Source: Janthinobacterium sp. PAMC25594 (GTDB lineage: Bacteria; Pseudomonadota; Gammaproteobacteria; Burkholderiales; Burkholderiaceae_D). Taken from it: a stretch of DNA of 64,000 nucleotides. Positions 1 to 9,200 of the stretch are shown here, in pieces; the stretch's first letter is position 1, and every line of letters begins with the position of its first letter. The notes beneath the pieces are model-generated. The model had not been told where the DNA came from. It searched no databases and was given only the letters and a program-made list of their open reading frames with translations. The position numbers were made by a program, and so were the translations under genes. The stretch covers positions 5,642,001 to 5,706,000 of the forward strand of contig NZ_CP080377.1 in NCBI RefSeq assembly GCF_019443505.1. The letters run 5' to 3'.

Positions 1-1503
1 GCGCGCGCGATCGCGCCCGTGTTCGGCCAGACCGCCGACAAGTTGTCCGAGGCCGAGCGCGAGCACGGCGGCCTGGACCGCATCGCCGTCTTTACGCCGC
101 GCGGACGCCTCGATATCCCGGTCGGCGAAGCCTTGACCACCACCATCGAGTTTCGCGGCAAGGGCGGCCCGGACGGCGGCGCCTTCCGCTATGTGTCGGC
201 GGCCGACGTGCTGATGGGGGCGGTGCCGACGGACGTGCTGCACGGCGCCATCGTGCTGGTGGGCACCACAGCCGCCGGCCTGAACGATATTCGCGCCACG
301 CCCGTCAATGCCGAGTTTCCCGGTGTGGAAGTGCACGCCAACCTGATCAAATCCATCCTTGACGGCCATTTCAAGTCGCGACCCGACTATGCGCTGGCGA
401 TCGAGTTCGGCCAGGTGGTGCTGGTGGGCTTGCTGCTCGGCGGCGCACTGGCGCTGGCCGCGCCGGCGACGGCCGTCTTGCTGGCCGGCGCGGCGCTGGC
501 TGGCGCGCTGGGCCTGAACTGGTGCTTGTATCACCACTTCGACGCGGCGCTCGATGTCGCCGTGTTGCTGCTGTTGATTGCGGCGCTGTTCGTCGCCAAT
601 CTGGCCTGGGGCTATTTTTTCGAGGTGCGCAAGGGCAGGGCGCTGGTGTCGCGCTTCGGCCAGTACGTGGCGCCGGAACTGGTGGCGCAGATGGCCGACA
701 ATCCCGACCGCTACAGCATGGATGGCGAAAGCCGCGAGCTGACGGTGCTGTTTGCCGACGTGCGCGGCTTTACGGCCATTTCGGAACAGATGACGCCGCA
801 GCAGTTGCGCGAATATATCAACCTGTACCTGACGGCCATGTCGGAAGACATCCGCGACAGCCACGGCGGCACGCTGGACAAATATATCGGCGACGCCGTG
901 ATGGCGTTCTGGGGCGCGCCGGTGGCGTTTCCCGACCATGCGGGCCGTGCCGTGGCCAGCGCCCTGCTGATGCAGCGCAGCGCAGGTCGATTGAACCAGC
1001 AATTCCAGGCGCGCGGCTGGCCGCCGCTGCGGATCGGCATCGGCATCAACAGCGGCTTGATGCATGTGGGCGACATGGGCTCGCGCATCCGCCGCGCGTA
1101 TACCGTGATGGGCGACGCCGTCAACCTGGCCGCGCGCCTGGAAGGCATGACCAAGGTGTATGGCGTGGGCATCGCCGTGAGCGATTTTACGCGTGCGCAG
1201 GCGCCGCAATTCGCCTACCGCGAACTGGACCGCGTGCGGGTCAAGGGCAAGACCGAAGCGGTGGCGATTTTCGAGCCGCGCTGCCTGCTGGCCGAAGCCG
1301 ATGCCGGTGAACTGGCGCTGCTGGCGCGTTGGTCGCGCGTGCTGGAACTGTGGCGTGCGCGCGACTGGGATGGCGCAGAGGCAATTTTGTCGGAATTGCC
1401 AGATGATGGGCTGCGCCGGCTGTACGCCGGACGCCTGCGCCAGTATCGTGAAACGCCGCCTGGCGAAGACTGGGATGGTGTGACCAACTTCCAGACCAAG
1501 TAA
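1..1503 (+). CDS. CHASE2-domain adenylate/guanylate cyclase (5' end outside window)
   Basis: This is the C-terminal part of a membrane-bound class III nucleotide cyclase; the reading frame is open from base 1, so the true start lies upstream. The visible part begins in the extracytoplasmic CHASE2 sensor domain (to about nt 375), followed by roughly three hydrophobic segments (about nt 400-615). A cytoplasmic cyclase domain follows (about nt 730-1280), with the metal-binding motif FADVRGFTAISEQ and a downstream GDAVMAFWGAP. Established knowledge: CHASE2 cyclases make cAMP or cGMP in response to an external signal, and are often encoded next to FecR-domain proteins, as here (11146-11925). It reads in the same direction as the two-partner secretion genes that begin 92 bp downstream. 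The nucleotide made (cAMP or cGMP) cannot be told by eye. Confidence 0.9.
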   Translation, partial: ARAIAPVFGQTADKLSEAEREHGGLDRIAVFTPRGRLDIPVGEALTTTIEFRGKGGPDGGAFRYVSAADVLMGAVPTDVLHGAIVLVGTTAAGLNDIRATPVNAEFPGVEVHANLIKSILDGHFKSRPDYALAIEFGQVVLVGLLLGGALALAAPATAVLLAGAALAGALGLNWCLYHHFDAALDVAVLLLLIAALFVANLAWGYFFEVRKGRALVSRFGQYVAPELVAQMADNPDRYSMDGESRELTVLFADVRGFTAISEQMTPQQLREYINLYLTAMSEDIRDSHGGTLDKYIGDAVMAFWGAPVAFPDHAGRAVASALLMQRSAGRLNQQFQARGWPPLRIGIGINSGLMHVGDMGSRIRRAYTVMGDAVNLAARLEGMTKVYGVGIAVSDFTRAQAPQFAYRELDRVRVKGKTEAVAIFEPRCLLAEADAGELALLARWSRVLELWRARDWDGAEAILSELPDDGLRRLYAGRLRQYRETPPGEDWDGVTNFQTK

Positions 1504-1524
1504 CCGTCGCCAGCAGAGAAATTT

Positions 1525-1553
1525 CTGACTGGAAATCAAAATCCGTCTACACT
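1525..1553 (+). promoter_or_regulatory. Candidate sigma70 promoter for the two-partner secretion operon
   Basis: A -35-like CTGACT (1525-1530) and a -10-like TACACT (1548-1553) are separated by 17 bp in the short AT-richer gap between the cyclase stop and tpsB. Each box matches the consensus at four of six positions. The call is inference; it would allow tpsB-tpsA-fecR to be transcribed independently of the cyclase gene. Confidence 0.4.
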
Positions 1554-1619
1554 TTGCTTTTCATTAATTGATGGCCCAGCCGCGCCTGGCTGGCCATGCA
1601 ACCACAAGAACTCTCACAC

Positions 1620-3206
1620 ATGAATTATCGTCTGGTGCGCCTGCTTGCAGGTTCCGCGCTGTTGTTCTGCGCGGCATGCGCAAACGCCCAAACCCCCGCC
1701 GCCGACAGTGCCGTCCCGCTGTTTGATATCGCCAGCTACGAAGTCAGCGGCGACACCTTGCTGGGACCGCAACTGGTGCAATCGCTGGTGGCGCCGTTCG
1801 CCGGCCGGCAGCGCAACTTTGGCGCCATCCAGCAAGCCGTCGAGGCACTGGAAAACGCCTACCGCGCGCGCGGCTACACCATGGTGCTGGTGGCCTTGCC
1901 GGAACAGGAGCTGGCGCATGGCGCCGTGCGCCTGGAAGTGGTGCAGACGCAGGTTGGCAAGGTGGCCATCACCGGCAACCAGTATGTCGATGACGCCAAT
2001 GTACGGCGCGCCTTGCCGGCCCTGGTCGAAGGGCAGACGCCGAATCTGTCGGCCCTGGGGCAAAGCCTGAAGCTGGCGAATGAAAATCCGGCCCGCAAGA
2101 TGGAGGTCAAGCTGGCTACCGGCGAGGTCGACGGCACGGTCGACGCCAGCATCGCGGTGGCGGACGAACGCGCCTGGAAAGCCACGCTCAACCTCGACAA
2201 TACCGGCAGCAAGGACTCCGGCAAGACCCACGCCAGCGTGGTGCTGCAGCATGCCAACCTGTGGGGCCGCGATCATGTGGCCAGCCTGCAATACACGACC
2301 TCGCTCGAGCATGCCAACCAGGTCGCCGTGTACGGCTTCGGCTACCACGTGCCGCTGTATGCGCTGGGCGATTCGCTGGACTTTTTTGCCAGTTATTCGA
2401 ACGTCGATTCGGGCAGCGTCGCGGCCGGTATCTTCGACCTGGCCGTCAGTGGCCGCGGCACCACCGCCGGCGCGCGCTACAACCAGAACTTCGGCAAGCG
2501 CGACAACTATGAACCCAAGCTGGTGTATGGCCTGGACTTCAAGGCCTACCGCAACAGCCTGCAGTTCTTCGGCATGGAGCTGGGCACCGACGTGACGGTG
2601 CACCCCGTCAGCATCGCCTATATCGGCGCCTGGAGCTTGCCACGTGGCGAGGCCAGCGTGGGCATGACCCTGGCGCGCAATATTCCCGGCGGCAAGAATG
2701 GCAGCCAGCAGGATTTTACGCGGGCACGTTTCGGCGCCAAGGCCGGCTACAGCACCTTGCGCCTGAGCGCCAGTCATACCCAGGTGCTGGACAACGACTG
2801 GCAATGGCGCGCGTTGTTCAACGGCCAGTACACGCCCGACGCGCTGGTGCCGGGCGAGCAGTTCGGCGTCGGCGGCGCGGCCACCGTGCGCGGCTTCCTG
2901 GAACGCGAAGTGGCGAACGATTCCGGCGCCAATCTGAATCTGGAACTGTACACGCCGAACTGGTGCGGCGATGGCGGCTACCAGTGCCGCGCGCTGGCGT
3001 TTTATGACACGGGCTGGGTGCGCCGCAATCATGCCTTGCCCGGCGAAATCGACAGCATGGCGATCGGTTCAACCGGCCTGGGCCTGCGCATCCTGCTGAA
3101 CCGCTACGCCAACCTGCAATTGGACTATGCGCATGTGGTCAACCCCGGCCAGACGGGGCGCCGCGACGCCAACCGCCTGCATTTCAGAGTTGCGCTGTCG
3201 TACTGA
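1620..3206 (+). CDS. Two-partner secretion outer-membrane transporter (TpsB, ShlB/FhaC/HecB family)
   Basis: This outer-membrane beta-barrel transporter should secrete the partner adhesin encoded immediately downstream. I chose the ATG at 1620 over the in-frame ATG at 1596 because it begins directly with a classical signal peptide (MNYRLVRLLAGSALLFCAACANAQ). Next come two POTRA-like modules (about residues 35-185), with features such as GYTMVLVALPEQEL and VAITGNQYVDDANVRRALP. The rest is a 16-strand-type barrel containing the family signature GGAATVRGF near the C-terminal third, equivalent to the VRGY motif on loop 6 of FhaC. Length (528 residues) is typical. The gene ends 27 bp before tpsA, an arrangement that strongly supports the pairing. 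Confidence 0.92.
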   Translation: MNYRLVRLLAGSALLFCAACANAQTPAADSAVPLFDIASYEVSGDTLLGPQLVQSLVAPFAGRQRNFGAIQQAVEALENAYRARGYTMVLVALPEQELAHGAVRLEVVQTQVGKVAITGNQYVDDANVRRALPALVEGQTPNLSALGQSLKLANENPARKMEVKLATGEVDGTVDASIAVADERAWKATLNLDNTGSKDSGKTHASVVLQHANLWGRDHVASLQYTTSLEHANQVAVYGFGYHVPLYALGDSLDFFASYSNVDSGSVAAGIFDLAVSGRGTTAGARYNQNFGKRDNYEPKLVYGLDFKAYRNSLQFFGMELGTDVTVHPVSIAYIGAWSLPRGEASVGMTLARNIPGGKNGSQQDFTRARFGAKAGYSTLRLSASHTQVLDNDWQWRALFNGQYTPDALVPGEQFGVGGAATVRGFLEREVANDSGANLNLELYTPNWCGDGGYQCRALAFYDTGWVRRNHALPGEIDSMAIGSTGLGLRILLNRYANLQLDYAHVVNPGQTGRRDANRLHFRVALSY

Positions 3207-3233
3207 TGTACTGAGCCCCAAGGATAAAACACC

Positions 3234-6200
3234 ATGACCGAACAAAAACCATTGCGCAGCGTGCCTGCTGGCGGCCCTGTCGAGCCGCCGCTGCGCCGCA
3301 CCGCGCTGGCGCTCTTGATTGCCGCCTGTTTCAGCGCCGCCCACGCCAATCCGGTCTTGCCGCAAGTGGTGCATGGCCAGGCCACCTTCAACCAGCAGGG
3401 CAATCTGTTTACGATCACCAATACGCCCAATACCATCATCAACTGGCAGAGCTTTTCCGTCAATCCGGGCGAAATCACGCGCTTTCTCCAGCAAAACGCC
3501 GGCAGCAGCGTGCTCAACCGCATTACGGGGCAAGACCCCAGCAAGATCCTCGGCTCCCTGCAATCGAACGGCAAAGTTTTCCTGATCAATCCGAACGGCG
3601 TGCTGTTCGGCCGCGATGCGCGGGTCGACGTGGCGGGGCTGGTGGCGTCCAGCCTGGCGCTGTCGAACCAGGATTTCCTGGCTGGCAAGATGAATTTCAA
3701 TGCCGGCGAGCAGGCCGGCGCCGTCATCAACCAGGGAACCATCCATGCCGGCAGCGGCGGGCAGATTCTGCTGATCGCGCCGAACGTGGAAAACAGCGGC
3801 ATCATCACCGCGCCGAACGGCGACGTGCTGCTGGCCGCCGGCCACAGCGTGCAACTGGCCGACGCCGCCAACCCGGACTTGCGCGTGGTGCTGTCGGCCC
3901 CCGCGGATCAGGCCATCAATGTGGGCCAGATCGTGGCGCAGGGCGGGCGCATCGGCATGGTCGGCGCGCTGCTGAACCAGCGTGGCGTGCTCAACGCCAA
4001 TAGCGCGGTGGTCGGCGAGAACGGCAAGATCGTGTTGAAAGCCAGCGGCAAGACGCTGCTGGAAAACGGCAGCGTCACCAGCGCCACCAGTGCGCTGGGC
4101 AAGGGTGGCGAGATTACCGTGCTGGGCGACCAGGTCGGCATGCAAGGCAACGCCAAAGTGGACGCCAGCGGCGCCACGGGCGGCGGCACGGTGCTGCTGG
4201 GCGGCGACTATCAGGGCAAGAACGCGGCGATTGCCAATGCGCGCCAGGTCGCCGTCGGCAAGGACGCCACCATCGCCGCCGACGCGATTCAAAGCGGCGA
4301 CGGCGGCAAGGTCATCGTCTGGGGCAACGAGACGGCGCGCGTGTTCGGCAGCATTTCGGCGCGCGGCGGCAGTGCTTCGGGCAACGGCGGGCTGGTGGAA
4401 ACGTCGGGCCATTACCTGGCCGTCGACGGCGCCAGGGTCGATACGCGCGCCCGCGCGGCGCGCGGCAAGACGGGCGACTGGCTGCTCGATCCGTATGACA
4501 TCGACGTGGTCGCCGGCAATGGCGGCGCGCTGAGCGGCGTCAACGATTTTACGGATGCGCCGACGACGGGCACGACCACTATCGGCGCCGGCCTGATTTC
4601 GGCGGCCACCAGCAATGTGGTGCTGCAGGCACAGCACGACATCAACTTCAACGCAGCCGTCGCCATCACCCAGGCCAGCGTGGGACTCACGGCGCAGGCT
4701 GGCAACAGCATCAACGTCAACCAGGCCATTACCACCAATGGCGGCGCGCTGACTCTGTCGGCCAACGACAATGGCGGCGCCACGGCACAAGGCAGCTCGG
4801 CCGTCTTGCATGTCGATGCGGCCCTCTCCAGCCAGGGCGGCGGGGTTGCCCTGACGGGCGCCGATATCGTCTTCGGCGTGGCGGGCAGCTTGAATGTCGG
4901 CGGCGGCAATGCGGAACTGCGCGCCAACAAATTCGACGGACGCATCGTCCTCAATGGCAGCGGCGGACAGATCGTCGGCACGGCGGTGGGGCAGACATTG
5001 CTGTTGCAGGCCGATAACATGAATTTGCAGGGCGGCGTGGCCTACGGCGGTGAGGCAGGCGGCGCTGCGGTGACCTTGCGCGCGGAGTCGGCCAACCGTG
5101 AAATCAATCTCGGCAGCAAGGCGGTTGGCAAACTCAGCCTGTCCAGCGCCGACCTGAATGCCATTTCCGCAGCGAACCTCACGCTCGGCCATGCCGCCAT
5201 GACAGGCGCCATCGGCGTCGACCAGGCGGTGACGGTGGCGAGCGGCGCCACGGGGCCGGCTACCTTGCAGCTGGTGACGGGCGGCGCCATCGCGATCGAT
5301 CATGCGCTAGCTGTGGCCGGCAGCCTGAGCCTCACTGCGGGATCGACAGTGAGTGCCGCGGGCGCCGTCAATGTGGGGGGGACCTTCAGGTTGGCCAGCG
5401 GCACCTGGACGCAAAATACGACCGGTCTGCCAGCCTTTTCAGCAGGCAATTTCATCATCGCTCCCGGTGCCAGTTTCTTGCGCGCTACAAACGGCGACGG
5501 CAGCGCGGGCGCACCGTATGTCATCGCCGACGTGTATGGCTTGCAAGGCATCGCCAGCCTGGACCTGAGTAATAGTTATCGCCTGGCCGGCAATATCGAC
5601 GCCAGCGGCACGGGCGCCTGGAATGACGGCGCCGGTTTTCGTCCCATCGCGCATAGCGATTCGGGCGGTTTTTCCGGGGTGCTGGACGGCGCCGGCTATG
5701 CCGTCAGCGGCTTGCAAATCCACGGCGAGAGCGCGCCGAACGGCAACCTGAACACCGGTCTTTTCGGCAAGCTGGGGAACGGCACGACAGGCACGGTGCG
5801 CCAGTTGAACCTGCTGGGTGGCAATGCCAGCGGCAACAACAATGTGGGCGCCGTGGCCGGCGTGGTCGCTGCGGGCGGCACGATAGAGCAGGTGCAAAGC
5901 AGCATGAGCGTGACCGGCCAGGCTGGCGTCGGTGGCCTGGTGGGCGTCAACAACAGCGGCGGCACGATCACCGTGGCGCGCGCCAGCGGCGCCGTCACGG
6001 CTTCCGGCGAACGGGTCGGCGGCCTGGTGGGCGATAACGATGGCGCCATCTCGCAAGCGTATGCCACCGGTGCCGTGGGCGGCGGCGCCAGTGTCGGCGG
6101 CCTGGTCGGACGCAATGGCGGCACTATCGCAGACGCCTATGCGACCGGCGCCATCGGCTTGTCCGCCAACAGCGCGGTGAGCCAGCAGAATCTGGGTGGT

Positions 6201-9200
6201 GTGATTGGCTGGAGCGTGGCGGGCAGCAGCGCTAGCCGCCTGTATTTCTCAGGCATCGTATCGGGCAGCGGTTTTGCGTCGGGCACGGTGGGCGCCGTGG
6301 TCGGACGCGCAGATGCGGGCGCGGCTGTGGGGCCGGCTTTCTTTGACTACACTACCGCCGGCACCATTTTCGACCAGGGCGGCTCTGCCGGGCGCACTAC
6401 GGCCGAAATGAAGCAGCAAAGCAGCTTCGGCGGCTTCAATTTCGGCGAGAATGCCATCTGGCGCATCTACGACGGCCATACCACGCCACTGTTGAAGGCT
6501 TTCCTGACATCCTTGACGGTCACCGCCGACGGCGCGGCCAGCCGGGTTTATGATGGCCAGGTGGCCAGCGTCGGCCAGCTCAGCTATATTGGCCTGCTCA
6601 ATGGCGACCTGGCAGCCAGCGGTACGGCCAGCTATGGCAACGCGCGCAATGTCGGCAACTATGCGCTGGGCGGCCTGTGGTCGACCCAATACGATATCAG
6701 CTATGCCGGTACCTCCACCGTGGCCATCACGCCGCGCGCCCTGAGCGTGATCCTCGGCGGCAGCAAGGTGTATGACGGTCAGCTCGGCTTTGCCAACGCG
6801 GCCCTCAGCCTGGGCAACACGGTCAGCAGCGATACCGTGGGCGTGACCGGCAGCGCGCAATTTGTCGACAAGAACGCCGGCAGCGTCAAGGCCGTCAATC
6901 TCAGCGAACTGACCTTGACCGGCAGCGCGATGGGCAACTACAGCCTGGCTGCCACCGCCAGCGGCACGGCAGAGATCACGCAACGCACCTTGAATCTGGC
7001 CTTTGCCGGCGCCAATAAAGTCTACGATGGTGGCACTGCCGCGTCATTGACGATTACCGACAACCGTATCGCCAACGACGTGCTGACGGCAACGGCCAGC
7101 GGCGCATTCGCTGACAAGAATGCCGGCAGCAACAAAGTGGTGACGGTGCAAAACGCCAGCCTGTCCGGCACCGATGCCGCCAACTATGTGTTGACCTCGA
7201 CCACCGGCGCCACCAGCGCCACCATCACCCAGCGCGAACTGGCGCTGGGCTTTGCGGCCGCAGGCAAGACTTACGACGGCAACAGCGCCGCGTCATTGAC
7301 GATTACCGACAACCGTATCGCCAACGACGTGCTGACGGCAACGGCCAGCGGCGCATTCGCTGACAAGAATGCCGGCAGCAACAAAGTCGTGACGGTGCAA
7401 AACGCCAGCCTGTCCGGCACCGACGCCGCCAACTATGTGCTGACCTCGACCACCGGCGCCACCAGCGCCACCATCACGCAGCGCGAACTGGCGCTGGGCT
7501 TTGCGGCCGCAGGCAAGACCTATGACGGCAACAGCGCCGCGTCATTGACGATTACCGACAACCGTATCGCCAACGACGTGCTGACGGCAACAGCGTCCGG
7601 CGCATTCGCTGACAAGAATGCCGGCAGCAACAAAGTGGTGACGGTGCAAAACGCCAGCCTGTCCGGTACCGATGCGGCCAACTATGTGCTGGCCTCGACC
7701 ACCGGCGCCACCAGCGCCACCATCACGCAGCGCGAACTGGCGCTGGGCTTTGCGGCCGCAGGCAAGACCTATGACGGCAACAGCGCCGCGTCATTGACGA
7801 TTACCGACAACCGTATCGCCAACGACGTGCTGACGGCAACAGCGTCCGGCGCATTCGCTGACAAGAATGCCGGCAGCAACAAAGTCGTGACGGTGCAGAA
7901 CGCCAGCCTGTCTGGCGTGGATGCCGCCAACTATGTGCTCGCCTCGACCACCGGCGCCAGCAGCGCCACCATTACGCAACGCGAACTGGCGCTGGGCTAC
8001 ACTGCCGCAGGCAAGACCTATGACGGCAACAGCGCCGCGTCATTGACGATTACCGACAACCGTATCGCCAACGACGTGCTGACGGCAACAGCGTCCGGCG
8101 CATTTGCGGACAAAAATGCGGGCAGCAACAAAGTCGTGACGGTGCGCAACGCCAGCCTGTCCGGTACCGATGCCACGAACTATGTGCTGGCCTCGACCAC
8201 CGGCGCCACCAGCGCCACCATCACCCAGCGCGAACTGGCGCTGGGCTTTGCGGCCGCGGGCAAGACCTACGACGGCAACAGCGCCGCGTCATTGACGATT
8301 ACCGACAACCGTATCGCCAACGACGTGCTGACGGCAACGGCCAGCGGCGCATTCGCTGACAAGAATGCCGGCAGCAACAAAGTGGTGACCGTGCAAAACG
8401 CCAGCCTGTCCGGCACCGATGCGGCCAACTATGTGTTGACCTCGACCACCGGCGCCACCAGCGCCACCATCACCCAGCGCGAACTGGCGCTGGGCTTTGC
8501 GGCCGCGGGCAAGACCTACGACGGCAACAGCGCCGCGTCATTGACGATTACCGACAACCGTATCGCCGGTGACATCCTGACAACAACGGCCAGCGGCGCA
8601 TTCGCCGACAAGAATGCTGGCAGCAACAAAGTCGTGACGGTGCAAAACGCCAGCCTGTCCGGCACCGATGCCGCCAACTATGTGCTGACCTCGACCACCG
8701 GCGCCACCAGCGCCACCATCACGCAGCGCGAACTGGCGCTGGGCTTTGCGGCCGCAGGCAAGACCTATGACGGCAACAGCGCCGCGTCATTGACGATTAC
8801 CGACAACCGTATCGCCAACGACGTGCTGACGGCAACGGCCAGCGGCGCATTCGCTGACAAGAATGCCGGCAGCAACAAAGTGGTGACCGTGCAAAACGCC
8901 AGCCTGTCCGGTACCGATGCGGCCAACTATGTGCTGGCCTCGACCACCGGCGCCACCAGCGCCACCATCACGCAGCGCGAACTGGCGCTGGGCTTTGCGG
9001 CCGCAGGCAAGACCTATGACGGCAACAGCGCCGCGTCATTGACGATTACCGACAACCGTATCGCCAACGACGTGCTGACGGCAACGGCCAGCGGCGCATT
9101 CGCTGACAAGAATGCCGGCAGCAACAAAGTGGTGACGGTGCAAAACGCCAGCCTGTCCGGTACCGATGCCGCCAACTATGTACTCACCTCGGCCACCGGC

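Noticed and set aside
3069..5303. A 744-codon minus-strand frame opposite tpsB/tpsA
   Set aside because: It is a shadow of the TPS genes rich in Arg, Ala and His, with no recognisable fold.
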